Origin: Candidatus Iainarchaeum sp.
Lineage (GTDB): Archaea > Iainarchaeota > Iainarchaeia > Iainarchaeales > JAFCCW01
NCBI GenBank assembly: GCA_017609985.1
Contig: JAFCCW010000001.1
Location: 80,397 to 116,188, forward strand
Direction: 5' to 3'
Length of the DNA: 35,792 bases
Shown here: positions 15,891 to 23,931 of the stretch, piece by piece
Layout: each line of letters begins with the position of its first letter
Numbering within the stretch: the stretch's first letter is position 1
The notes under the pieces: generated by a model
The model's database searches: none
The model's input: the letters and a program-made list of their open reading frames with translations, nothing else
Told to the model about the DNA's origin: nothing
Translations under genes and position numbers: made by a program

Positions 15891-16002
15891 TTTTTTACGA
15901 AATTTGGGGTGCGATTCATCTGTGTGCCCATTTATCCTCAAAAAAAAGAAAGAATTAAATACAAGAAAAATATTATCTTTTTGGTTCAAAAAAGGTGTTT
16001 AA

Positions 16003-16314
16003 GTGGATGAAGAACGAATTCCAGTCAAAGAACTAATTGAACAGATGAGACGAGAGCTAATGCAAGATCAAGGAAGCAAAGCAAAGCCAAAAACAACAAA
16101 ACCAAAGAAAAGTGTGAAAAAGAAGAGAAAATCAAAAACAACAAAAAAAAGAAGCCCAGCAAAAAAGAAAAAAACCACTAAAAATAAACCAGTAGCAAGA
16201 AAAAAAGCAACAAAGAAAAAGAAAACAGCGAAGAAAAAAACAGCAACAAAGAAAAAAACAACCACTAAAAGAAAAACAAGATGCAGAGCCAAACCCAGAA
16301 AAAAGAGAAAATGA
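16003..16314 (+). CDS. Lysine-rich histone H1/Hc1-like basic protein
   Basis: A 103-residue protein with 38 lysines. Residues 1-27 (MDEERIPVKELIEQMRRELM) form a short amphipathic helix; the rest is a K/T/A/R/P repeat such as KKTTKNKPVARKKATKKKKT with SPAKKK-type motifs, as in H1 tails and chlamydial Hc proteins. It probably binds DNA or RNA by charge alone, and could aid chromosome or ribosome packing. Start GTG at 16003 has AAGGTG five nt upstream. A second, similar protein lies at 21849. The gene begins 113 nt after the SRP RNA and abuts the convergent hibernation-factor-like gene. Confidence 0.75.
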   Translation: MDEERIPVKELIEQMRRELMQDQGSKAKPKTTKPKKSVKKKRKSKTTKKRSPAKKKKTTKNKPVARKKATKKKKTAKKKTATKKKTTTKRKTRCRAKPRKKRK

Positions 16315-16650
16315 TTATTTGATTTCTGATTTTACTTCCCGCATCAAAGAATTAATTGTTTTCTGCAAAGCAGTTATAAGTTTCCAGTCCCAACTAGACG
16401 CAACAAAATTTAAGCCAGGAACAGAAGCACGGAGTTTTATAGAATGCTTTCTTCTAAGACCGTCAGAAGAATGCTGTTTGAAATGAACCACAAAAAGCAA
16501 TTCATTGCTCAAAATAGTTGAAATTTTATCATAAGTTGATTCGATAGTACTGTTAATTTTTGCAGCATCGATTTCATCAACATCCGGAGCACCAACAATT
16601 TGAATATTCCTTTTTGCAGAAGAAAAATAACTCGCAACAGGATTACTCAT
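16315..16650 (-). CDS. RaiA/HPF-like ribosome-associated protein (putative)
   Basis: A 111-residue protein with a strand-helix-strand-strand-helix order like ribosome hibernation factors: NIQIVGAPDV, a long helix to about 45, LLFVVHFKQH, RRKHSIKLRASVPG, then NFVASSWDWKLITALQKTIN and a basic C-terminal helix. The pairing of a basic strand with a D-W-x-L-x-x-A-L helix is like HPF/RaiA proteins, which bind the small subunit decoding site in slow growth. The match is by pattern only. Its ATG overlaps the tpiA stop (ATGA), so translation is coupled. The nearby RelA/SpoT gene makes a stress role attractive, as inference. Confidence 0.5.
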   Translation of the reverse strand: MSNPVASYFSSAKRNIQIVGAPDVDEIDAAKINSTIESTYDKISTILSNELLFVVHFKQHSSDGLRRKHSIKLRASVPGLNFVASSWDWKLITALQKTINSLMREVKSEIK

Positions 16651-17327
16651 TTTAACCCCCTTGCCAAATCAAGAATTGAGTCTTTTGGATTCTCGCTTTT
16701 AACAATACCGGAAGCAACAAATACCCCCACAGTTCCGAGTTCCAAAGCTTTTTTAACATCAGCCATGTCCTTAATTCCCGCGCCAGTCACAACATCAATG
16801 GAAGAATTTACAAGCTTTACTTTTTCAACAGTCTCAGTTATTAGCTCAGGCTTTGCATTTGAAACACTCACCTCCCCCCCAATGAGTTCAGGAGGCTCAA
16901 CAGCAATAAGGCCAGGAGCAGGATTCATGGAAGCTAGTTCAATAGCTCTGTCAACTGACTCAGCACAAACCATTACCTCTAACCCAGCTTCCTTTGCGCG
17001 CTGAATTGCGGATTGAACAAAAGAATTGTCCTTTTTGTTTTCAGCATGATTAAGAACAGCCCCCACAGCACCAGCAAACTTAACTGCCTCTGGAAGAATA
17101 TGGCCCGTGTTGGAACCAAAAGAAACTGGATCAAGATGCTGTGAAAAAACAGGAATAGAAACTTTTTCAGCAACCATCCGCAAATCAATTGCTTGGGGCA
17201 CAACTGCAATAGACACGTTCTCTGAAATAGAAACAGATTCTGCAGAAAGTGCAAGCGCAAGCGCGTTCTCAGAAGTAGCCTGTTCATAAGTTTTGAAATT
17301 GATGAAAATAACAGGCTTATTGAGCAT
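16647..17327 (-). CDS. tpiA: Triosephosphate isomerase, archaeal type
   Basis: Interconverts dihydroxyacetone phosphate and glyceraldehyde 3-phosphate. The short 226-residue barrel is the archaeal form (bacterial enzymes are about 250). INFKTYEQA carries the active-site Asn-x-Lys, LNHAENK the catalytic histidine and IAVEPPELIGG the catalytic glutamate; VTGAGI and VFVASGIVKS bind phosphate. It supplies glycolysis/gluconeogenesis, and dihydroxyacetone phosphate is also the source of glycerol-1-phosphate for the GGGPS step. The stop overlaps the next gene by 4 nt. Confidence 0.95.
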   Translation of the reverse strand: MLNKPVIFINFKTYEQATSENALALALSAESVSISENVSIAVVPQAIDLRMVAEKVSIPVFSQHLDPVSFGSNTGHILPEAVKFAGAVGAVLNHAENKKDNSFVQSAIQRAKEAGLEVMVCAESVDRAIELASMNPAPGLIAVEPPELIGGEVSVSNAKPELITETVEKVKLVNSSIDVVTGAGIKDMADVKKALELGTVGVFVASGIVKSENPKDSILDLARGLK

Positions 17328-17403
17328 AAATAATATAAAACACCAAAAAGAATAAAATTAGAATAATGCAAACAAAACATCTGCGAAAAAGGGTTCCAAA
17401 AGT

Positions 17404-17417
17404 ACTATAATAATTTA
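17404..17417 (+). promoter_or_regulatory. TATA-like box of the RelA/SpoT gene
   Basis: ACTATAATAATTTA lies about 23-36 nt before the ATG at 17440, consistent with a leaderless transcript. No ribosome binding site is visible before the ATG. Confidence 0.5.
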
Positions 17418-17439
17418 CCAAACAGCATTATTTTAGAAA

Positions 17440-19305
17440 ATGAAGAAAAAAAAAACAAACCTGAAAGAACTCATTAACGAAGTAAAGAGCAAAAATTCAG
17501 ATGCAAACATCGCCCTTATCAAAAAAGCATTTGAAAAAGCCACTGCCAAAAACACTAGCAAAATAAGAAATATGGAAGAACTCAAAACACATCTTTTGAA
17601 CAGCGCAATCACTATAGCAAAATTAAACCTGGGGGAAGAAGCAGTAAACGCAACACTGTTGCATGAAACAGGAAACACGCAAGAAGAAATTGAAAAAATC
17701 AAACACGATTTTGGAAAAGCCACAGCACAACTTGTTGAAGAGATAACAAAGATAACAGAAATTGAAGAAAACAACAGGGGAAAAATTTCAAATGAAGTTC
17801 TGAGCAGGGTAATACTTTCAACAGGCAAAGACATCAGATCAGTATTTATAAAACTTGCAACAACTCAGCAAAATATTGAAGATATTGACCTCTGGAAAGA
17901 AAAAGGAGAAAAAATGGCAGAAATCACTGCCCAGGCGTATGTTCCGATTTGTCACAAACTTGGATTAAAAGAAATGGAGTGGAACATGCGAGACCTTGCA
18001 TTCAAAAAGCTTGAGCCGGAAGAATACGCAAAAATAAAAAAAAACATAGGTCAAAAAAGAGAAAAAAGAGAAAGAGAAGTTAATGAACTTGTTGAAGAAC
18101 TAACAAACGAACTTCAAAAACAAAAAATGAAAGTATATGTGTATGGGCGACCAAAAAGTTTTTACAGCATCTACAAAAAACTAAAAACCGGAAAACAAAT
18201 TGAAGAAATTCATGATTTGCTAGCAGCAAGAATAATTTGCGACTCAATCAAAGAATGTTACGAAGCACTCTCCGTAGTGCATTCCTTATTCAAGCCTGTT
18301 TCAAAAGACTTCAAGGATTATATTGCAAGCCCAAAGAAAAACAATTACAAAAGCATTCACACCGCAATGGAATGGAGAAAAAAAATTGTAGAAATACAAA
18401 TAAGAACCTGGGAAATGCACGCAGAAGCAGAACTAGGAATCGCAGCGCACTGGAAATACAAGGAATTTCAAAAAGACCAGTATTTTGATCAAAAACTTGG
18501 CTGGGCAAGACAGTTAGCAGACTGGCAACAAAAAGAAAAAAATGCAATTGATGTAATGAAAAGTTTAAAGTTAGATATTGGAGAAAACAAGATATTTGTT
18601 CTGACCCCACAAAAAAAAGTTGTTGTTCTTCCGGAAGGTTCAACCCCAATAGACTTTGCATTCGCAATCCATTCAGAAATAGGTTACAAATGCAAATTAG
18701 CAAAAGTTAACGGAAAAATAGTGCCATTAAACCAGATTCTGGAAAATGCAGACACAATAGAAATAATTACATCCCCCAAAGACCAGGCAAAAAGCCAATG
18801 GATAAGTTTTGTGAGGCTAGACAAAGCAATAACAAAACTCAAACAAAAACTTGGCATAAAAGAAAAACAAGAAAAGAAAAAACACAAAATCGTTGGGAAA
18901 AAAAGCAGAAAAAACATTAGAATTGCAAACTGCTGCAAACCAATTCCCGGAGACCCAATACAAGGATACAAAACAACAAAAAGAAAAATAAGCGTGCACA
19001 AAAAAGAATGCAAAAACCTGAGCACGATTGAAACAGGAAAATTAGTAGAAATAAGCTGGGAAGGCCTTGGAGGCGAATTCCAAGCAGAGATATATATCCG
19101 CGCAGAAGACAGACCAGAAATTCTCAGAAATCTTTTAGATGAAACAGCAAAAGAAAAAATAAAAATATACTCAACCAGCGCAAAAGCCAAAGCAAACGCG
19201 ATTGAATGCATATTCAAGATAGGGATAAAAAACGCAAACCAGCTTGAAAAACTAATTAACAGACTTGAAAAGGTACCTGGCACCCACAGCGTGAAAAGAA
19301 GATAA
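17440..19305 (+). CDS. Long RelA/SpoT homologue, (p)ppGpp synthetase with degenerate hydrolase
   Basis: A 621-residue alarmone enzyme with the full long-RSH layout. Residues about 30-190 are an HD-like domain, but the key sites are changed: LLHE instead of LLHD, and TTQQNIED where hydrolases have DRLHNMRT. This predicts lost hydrolase activity. The synthetase domain (about 220-345) is intact: YGRPKSFYSIYKKL, VHSLFKPVSKDFKDYIASPK with NNYKSIHTA, and VEIQIRTWEMHAEAELGIAA plus HWKYKE. Then come TGS (about 384-445), a zinc-finger region with NCCKPIPGD (about 497), and a C-terminal ACT domain (about 548-621). Long RSH proteins are rare in archaea. How alarmone would be removed is unclear. Confidence 0.93.
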   Translation: MKKKKTNLKELINEVKSKNSDANIALIKKAFEKATAKNTSKIRNMEELKTHLLNSAITIAKLNLGEEAVNATLLHETGNTQEEIEKIKHDFGKATAQLVEEITKITEIEENNRGKISNEVLSRVILSTGKDIRSVFIKLATTQQNIEDIDLWKEKGEKMAEITAQAYVPICHKLGLKEMEWNMRDLAFKKLEPEEYAKIKKNIGQKREKREREVNELVEELTNELQKQKMKVYVYGRPKSFYSIYKKLKTGKQIEEIHDLLAARIICDSIKECYEALSVVHSLFKPVSKDFKDYIASPKKNNYKSIHTAMEWRKKIVEIQIRTWEMHAEAELGIAAHWKYKEFQKDQYFDQKLGWARQLADWQQKEKNAIDVMKSLKLDIGENKIFVLTPQKKVVVLPEGSTPIDFAFAIHSEIGYKCKLAKVNGKIVPLNQILENADTIEIITSPKDQAKSQWISFVRLDKAITKLKQKLGIKEKQEKKKHKIVGKKSRKNIRIANCCKPIPGDPIQGYKTTKRKISVHKKECKNLSTIETGKLVEISWEGLGGEFQAEIYIRAEDRPEILRNLLDETAKEKIKIYSTSAKAKANAIECIFKIGIKNANQLEKLINRLEKVPGTHSVKRR

Positions 19306-19351
19306 AAGAAAATTATATTAATAAGAAAAACAGTAATAAAGATGTGATAAA

Positions 19352-20092
19352 ATGAATAGGGTAAAAACAGGAATAAAAGGATTAGACACATTGGTCGAAG
19401 GCGGGTTTCCAAAAGGCAGAAGTGTGCTTGTAAGCGGAGGTTGCGGAACAGGAAAAACAATTCTGTCAATGCAATATATTTACAGCGGAGCCAAAGACTT
19501 TGGAGAACCAGGAGTGTATGTGACACTTGATGAAAGACCAGATTTGTTAAGAGAAGATTGTTTAAGATTTGGATGGGATTTAGCCAAGCTTGAAGACAAA
19601 AACCTGATGCAGATAATAGACGGAAGCATTGCAAAACTTGGAATTCCATCAGAAGAAGAATTCTCACTCCCAGTAACCGGATTTGATATAGATAAGCTAT
19701 TGTTGGAAACAATGAGAATAATAAAAAGAATTGGGGCAAAGCGTGTTGTGATAGACTCTATTCCCGCACTCGGATTCAATTTCAAAGACGAAAACGAAGT
19801 GAGAAAAGCAATACTCAAACTTAGCTATATGTTAATGAGAAGCGGAGTAACATCCATAATGACAAGTGAAGTAGCAGAAGGAGACCAAAGATATGGCAAG
19901 TATGGAGTAGAAGAATATGTGGTTGACGGAGTAATTGTGTTACACTACATGGGGGTTGGAACCCAAAGCAATAGAACGCTTCATGTCAGGAAAATGAGAG
20001 CAACAAACCACAGCGAAGACCTTCACCCACTCAAGATAGGAAAAAAAGGAATAGAAATAAGCAAAATAGAAGACGAATACAACGATGTTTAA
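19352..20092 (+). CDS. KaiC-like RecA-superfamily ATPase
   Basis: A single-domain KaiC/RadA-like ATPase of 246 residues: Walker A SGGCGTGKTILSMQ (about residues 29-40), YVTLDERPDLLREDCLRFGWD typical of archaeal KaiC-like proteins, and Walker B AKRVVIDSIPALG. The YGVEEYVVDGVIVL and RTLHVRKMRATNHS strands complete the family pattern. Such single-domain proteins are abundant in archaea and mostly of unknown role in signalling. It starts 47 nt after the RSH gene with GATGTGAT upstream of ATG and a TATA-like AATTATATTA near 19310. Its stop codon overlaps the lysS stop. Confidence 0.9.
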   Translation: MNRVKTGIKGLDTLVEGGFPKGRSVLVSGGCGTGKTILSMQYIYSGAKDFGEPGVYVTLDERPDLLREDCLRFGWDLAKLEDKNLMQIIDGSIAKLGIPSEEEFSLPVTGFDIDKLLLETMRIIKRIGAKRVVIDSIPALGFNFKDENEVRKAILKLSYMLMRSGVTSIMTSEVAEGDQRYGKYGVEEYVVDGVIVLHYMGVGTQSNRTLHVRKMRATNHSEDLHPLKIGKKGIEISKIEDEYNDV

Positions 20093-21708
20093 ATTCCTGC
20101 TTCCTTGATTCTTTCAATACATTTTTCTTTCCCCAGCGCAAAAACAAGCGTGCCAATCTTTGGACCGCGTTCTTTACCCACTAAAATAAGATAAAGCGCC
20201 TTAAAAAGATTTCCTGGGGAAACACCAGCAGACTTAGCAGTTTCAAAAACAGCAGTCTGAATCAAATCAGGAGAATCAAGAGGTTCAATTTTCTTAGAAA
20301 GCTCTGTAAAAAGAGAAATAATTTCAGAATCAACTCCAAGCAATAGCTTTTTGTCAAACTCTTCCAAAAAACCAAGTTTGAATTCAGGAGGAGCATATTT
20401 TTCAACCCAAGTTTTAGCAAAACCAAGCGTTTCCAAAAACAATTCTTTTTCATAACCAGAAAGTTTTTTTGAAATATACTTACTTTCAATAAGAATTTTC
20501 TCCAAACTCTCAAAATCGTTCACAAAATCAACAAGTTGAGCAAGCTGAATCGCAAAACTGTAAGAAAGTTTTACTGGCATTTTTTTGGGAAGTTTTGAGA
20601 TAGCAGAAAATTCAAAATCAAGTTTAATTTTTTCAGAAAGCTTGTCAGTTTGCGCAGATTCCAAACCATAAAAAATCCGTTCCGCTCGCTCAAACCTACC
20701 CATGAGCAATACAAAAGAGTTGCCAGAAAGATCAAAATCAATAACTTTATTCGGACGATAATTAAAATTCAAAAACCGAAATGCTTCAGGAGGCGCAACT
20801 TCAACCCAGTCAGACAAAGTAGTAACGTTTCCAACAGAGCCAGCCATTTTCCTGCCCCCAATCTGAATAAATTCAGTTGGAAGCTGATATGGAGGCGGAG
20901 TTCCAAAAACTTCCCGAATCATTGCGTGCCCAACATCAACACTGCTTCCTTTTGAAAAATGATCCTTTCCCCCGGATTCAAAATCAACCTTGTGCAAAAG
21001 CCAGTGCGCAACCCAATGAACACGCCAATGAAGTTTTCCATTTCCATCAAACGGAGATTTTTTTCCATTGTGCCCGCAAGCACTGCAAGAGTACTCAACT
21101 TCTTTTCCGTCCCAAGAAAGAGCATCAGTAAAATAAATCTTCCCGCAAGAATCACAAAAAACCTGAACTGGGAGGAAAGAAGATTTTTTGTCAGCCCCAG
21201 CCACTCTATTCCAAACTTCAACGATTTTTTCAGACTTGTCAAGAGATTCAGAGATAAGAGAATTAAACTTTCCAGATTTATAAGTTTGAAAAGCAGAAAC
21301 AATATTCAGATCAACACCAAATTTTTCAATTACAGAAACAACATCTGAAACAAAAGCATCAGCCCAGGAATTAAATCCCTTAATTGGAGATGGCGCCAAC
21401 GCACAAGGAACCCCAAGAAAATTTTTTTCATCAGATTTCTTTATCCCAAGAGGAGGGGGAATTTTTTTAACCGCATCAAAATCATCAATGATAAAATTTT
21501 GAGACACCTTAACCCCCTTATCCTCAAGAGCGCGCTTGACCGAGTAAGGAGTGAAAATTTCAGGCCTTGAGTTTCCAATATGAAAAAAACCAGACGGTGT
21601 CCACATACCTTGACAAACATAATTCTTTTTGTTACGCTTCAACACTTCTGAAGCCGCAGACTCAGCCCAACTGGAAGCATCAGAATTTGATTTATTTTTT
21701 CTGCCCAT
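20089..21708 (-). CDS. lysS: Class I lysyl-tRNA synthetase
   Basis: Charges tRNA-Lys. This is the class I form found in many archaea, unrelated to the class II bacterial enzyme. WTPSGFFHIGN (HIGN at residues 43-46) is the HIGH motif and RKMAGSVGN (KMAGS at 287-291) the KMSKS loop. A zinc-binding insertion CDSCGKIYFTDAL ... CSACGHNGKK lies between them, and WRVHWVAHWLL is the conserved active-site helix. The C-terminal part (about 340-539) is the helical anticodon-binding domain. Length 539 is typical. The ATG at 21708 is clear. Both tRNA-Lys genes of the window lie within 1 kb. Confidence 0.96.
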   Translation of the reverse strand: MGRKNKSNSDASSWAESAASEVLKRNKKNYVCQGMWTPSGFFHIGNSRPEIFTPYSVKRALEDKGVKVSQNFIIDDFDAVKKIPPPLGIKKSDEKNFLGVPCALAPSPIKGFNSWADAFVSDVVSVIEKFGVDLNIVSAFQTYKSGKFNSLISESLDKSEKIVEVWNRVAGADKKSSFLPVQVFCDSCGKIYFTDALSWDGKEVEYSCSACGHNGKKSPFDGNGKLHWRVHWVAHWLLHKVDFESGGKDHFSKGSSVDVGHAMIREVFGTPPPYQLPTEFIQIGGRKMAGSVGNVTTLSDWVEVAPPEAFRFLNFNYRPNKVIDFDLSGNSFVLLMGRFERAERIFYGLESAQTDKLSEKIKLDFEFSAISKLPKKMPVKLSYSFAIQLAQLVDFVNDFESLEKILIESKYISKKLSGYEKELFLETLGFAKTWVEKYAPPEFKLGFLEEFDKKLLLGVDSEIISLFTELSKKIEPLDSPDLIQTAVFETAKSAGVSPGNLFKALYLILVGKERGPKIGTLVFALGKEKCIERIKEAGI

Positions 21709-21848
21709 ATAAAAAAGTTTCCCGGCAAACAGTTAAAAAACAATTGATAAAAATTTTTTCAACAAAAAAAGGAAAGAAATAAATTTAAATACCAGAACGC
21801 TGTTAATAACAAATCTTTTTTATAAAACTTCAAAGGAGGTAAACAAGA

Positions 21849-22148
21849 ATGCCAGCAAAGAAAAAGAAAACAACAAGAAAAAAAACAGCGACAAAGAAAA
21901 AAACAACAAAAAAGAAAACCACACGAAAAAAAGCAACAGCAAGAAAAACAGTTAAAAGAAAAACCACACGAAAAAAACCAGCAGCAAGAAAAAAAAAGGT
22001 TAAGAGAAAAACAATAAAAAAAAGAAGACCTGCAAAAAAGAAAACCACACGAAAAAAAACAACAAAGAAAAAAAGCATTAGAAGCAGGGTAAAAAAAGCG
22101 GTTCACAAAGTTAAAAAGAGAGTAATAAAAAGGAAGAAGAAAAAATAA
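21849..22148 (+). CDS. Lysine-rich histone H1/Hc1-like basic protein, second copy
   Basis: A 99-residue protein with 44 lysines and many Arg/Thr, made of repeats such as TTRKKTATKKKTTKKK and PAAR/PAKK motifs. Unlike the protein at 16003 it lacks an acidic N-terminal helix; its C-terminus (RVKKAVHKVKKRVIKRKKKK) may form a basic helix. A strong SD AAAGGAGGT at about 21832-21840 and a TATA-like AAATTTAAATACC near 21781-21793 argue for high expression. DNA compaction or RNA binding is inference from composition. The low-complexity sequence makes family comparison unreliable. Confidence 0.75.
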   Translation: MPAKKKKTTRKKTATKKKTTKKKTTRKKATARKTVKRKTTRKKPAARKKKVKRKTIKKRRPAKKKTTRKKTTKKKSIRSRVKKAVHKVKKRVIKRKKKK

Positions 22149-22221
22149 CTTCTTCCAACCATCTCTTTTCTGATTTTTATTTTTTTAAAAAAAATAGGCC
22201 CAGCAATGGACAAATAAAAAA

Positions 22222-22295
22222 TGGGGCGGGCGGGATTTGAACCCGCGACACTACGGTCTTCAGCCGTATGCTCTCCCAGGCTGAGCTACCGCCCC
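22222..22295 (-). tRNA. tRNA-Phe (GAA)
   Basis: A 74-nt cloverleaf: acceptor GGGGCGG pairs with CCGCCCC, A73 follows, D arm TAGCTCAG...GGGAGAGC, anticodon loop CTGAAGA between TACGG and CCGTA, T arm GCGGGTTCAAATCCCGC. The anticodon is GAA. CCA is not encoded. A run of T follows the 3' end on the minus strand. Confidence 0.96.
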
Positions 22296-22347
22296 AGAAA
22301 AAGAATACTGTTAAAGCATTCTTTAAAAGATATCCTTGTTTATGCAG

Positions 22348-22421
22348 CGAGCCCGGAGGGATTCGAACCCTCGACGCCCTGGTTAAGAGCCAGGTGCTCT
22401 GCCAGACTGAGCTACGGGCCC
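22348..22421 (-). tRNA. tRNA-Lys (CTT)
   Basis: A 74-nt cloverleaf: acceptor GGGCCCG with CGGGCTC (one G-T pair), G73, anticodon stem CCTGG/CCAGG with loop CTCTTAA, T arm GAGGGTTCGAATCCCTC. Anticodon CTT reads AAG. CCA is not encoded. Confidence 0.96.
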
Positions 22422-22453
22422 AACAGATTTACAAACTGTTGGCAATAACTAAA

Positions 22454-22527
22454 CGAGCCCAGAGGGATTCGAACCCTCGACACCCTGGTTAAAAGCCAGG
22501 TGCTCTGCCAGACTGAGCTATGGGCCC
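22454..22527 (-). tRNA. tRNA-Lys (TTT)
   Basis: Nearly identical to the neighbouring tRNA-Lys: acceptor GGGCCCA with TGGGCTC, G73, anticodon loop CTTTTAA. Anticodon TTT reads AAA and AAG. The two isoacceptors differ at only a few positions, pointing to tandem duplication. CCA is not encoded. Confidence 0.96.
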
Positions 22528-22590
22528 ATAAAACACAAACAAATCGTTTAATACTTTGCACTCAGATAAATTAATAAAAGTTGAGCAAAC

Positions 22591-23880
22591 CTATTTTTTC
22601 TTCCCAACAATCTCTTTTTGCCCACCCATATAGGCCTGAAGTGGTTTTGGAATTAAAATATTACCCTCTTTTGTCTGAAAATTTTCAACAATCGCACGAA
22701 GTGCACGACCAGTCGCCACTTGAGTACTATTCAAAGTGTGAACAAAACTCGTCTCATGTGTTTTTGGATCTCTGACCTTGATATTAGAACGAACTGCCTG
22801 ATAAGAGGTACAGTTACTGCAAGACACTGCTTCCCTATATTTTTTCTCACGAGGCATCCAAATTTCCAAATCATATTTTTTAGCAGCAACTGTGCCCATG
22901 TCACCAGTGCAAACATTCACAACCTGATAAGGAATTTTAAGTGCCTGAAAAAATTGCTCAGCATTTTCAAGAAGCTCTTCATGAATTTTCCAGCTGTCCT
23001 CTGGTTTGCAAAACACAAACTGCTCAATTTTGTTAAACTGGTGAACTCTAAAAATGCCTTTAGTATCTACTCCGTGAGACCCAATTTCTTTTCTAAAACA
23101 AGCACTAATTCCAGCAAACTTCAACGGCAATTCCTTTTCTTCAACAATTTCATCCAAAAATCTGCTGCCGATAGCGTGCTCGCTTGTAGCAATAAGATAA
23201 AGATCTTCACCCTCAATTTTGTACATTACATTTTCAAAGTCATCAAGATCAGTCACGCCCTCATATGCCTTCCGATTAATCATAAATGGAGGTTCAACAA
23301 GGATAAATCCTTTCTTCACAAGAGAATCAATCCCAAACATCTGAATTGCCATTTCAAGACGGGCAAAATCCCCCAACAGATAATAAAAACCAGCACCAGC
23401 AACTTTAGTGGCACGATCAAAATCAGCTAAGCCAGCATTCTGCAAAAATTCCCCGTGCGGCTGCAATTCAAAGTTATGATTTGGAAGCTTGCCCCATGTT
23501 TTAATAACAACATTTTCAGAATCATCTTTGCCTTCCGGAACCGACTCGTGCAAAACATTAGGAAGACGCATCAAACAAGAATCAATCTCACTGCGTAAAG
23601 CATTGGTTTTTGATTCAAGTTCCTTAATCTTGTTCGGAAAATCAGAAGCAGAAGCAATTTGCTTGCTTGCATCCTTGCCCGCAGCCTTAAGCAATTTAAT
23701 TTCAGAAGTAATCTTATTTCTCTGCTGCCTCAAAGAATCAGCTTCCTTTTTCAACGCACGCCAAGCAACATCCTTTTTGAGAAGGCTATTGAATAAATCC
23801 TTCTTCTCGGGCTGGGCTCTTTTATCAAGGTCAGCCAAATAAACCTCGGGGCGGGCTCTGATATCACAAATATCCAACAT
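22591..23880 (-). CDS. serS: Seryl-tRNA synthetase
   Basis: Charges tRNA-Ser. Residues 1-110 form the N-terminal coiled-coil arm that grips the long variable arm (RALKKEADSLRQQRNKITSE). The class II core has motif 2 FRKEIGSHGVDTKGIFRVHQ, the EQF that follows it, and motif 3 NSTQVATGRALRAIVENFQ. TSEHAIGSRF and VNVCTGDMGTVAAKKYDLE are serine-site and dimer segments of the common SerRS. At 429 residues it is the ordinary form, not the rare methanogen type. The ATG at 23880 directly precedes the conserved start. Three tRNA genes follow on the same strand. Confidence 0.97.
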   Translation of the reverse strand: MLDICDIRARPEVYLADLDKRAQPEKKDLFNSLLKKDVAWRALKKEADSLRQQRNKITSEIKLLKAAGKDASKQIASASDFPNKIKELESKTNALRSEIDSCLMRLPNVLHESVPEGKDDSENVVIKTWGKLPNHNFELQPHGEFLQNAGLADFDRATKVAGAGFYYLLGDFARLEMAIQMFGIDSLVKKGFILVEPPFMINRKAYEGVTDLDDFENVMYKIEGEDLYLIATSEHAIGSRFLDEIVEEKELPLKFAGISACFRKEIGSHGVDTKGIFRVHQFNKIEQFVFCKPEDSWKIHEELLENAEQFFQALKIPYQVVNVCTGDMGTVAAKKYDLEIWMPREKKYREAVSCSNCTSYQAVRSNIKVRDPKTHETSFVHTLNSTQVATGRALRAIVENFQTKEGNILIPKPLQAYMGGQKEIVGKKK

Positions 23881-23931
23881 AAAAACACCAAACCATATAA
23901 AAAAACTGATAGAAAACAGTTAAAAGGGTTA

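Noticed and set aside
15684-16010. A 108-codon plus-strand open frame
   Set aside because: It runs through the SRP RNA, has no start signals, and its sequence reflects RNA structure rather than protein.
18684-19739. A 351-codon minus-strand open frame
   Set aside because: It is antisense to the RelA/SpoT and KaiC-like genes, is rich in Leu/Phe/Ser as a mirror of lysine-rich coding DNA, and has no family features.
22221-22492. Short plus-strand frames over the tRNA cluster
   Set aside because: They are the familiar false translations of tRNA T arms (GFEPATL, GFEPSTP).
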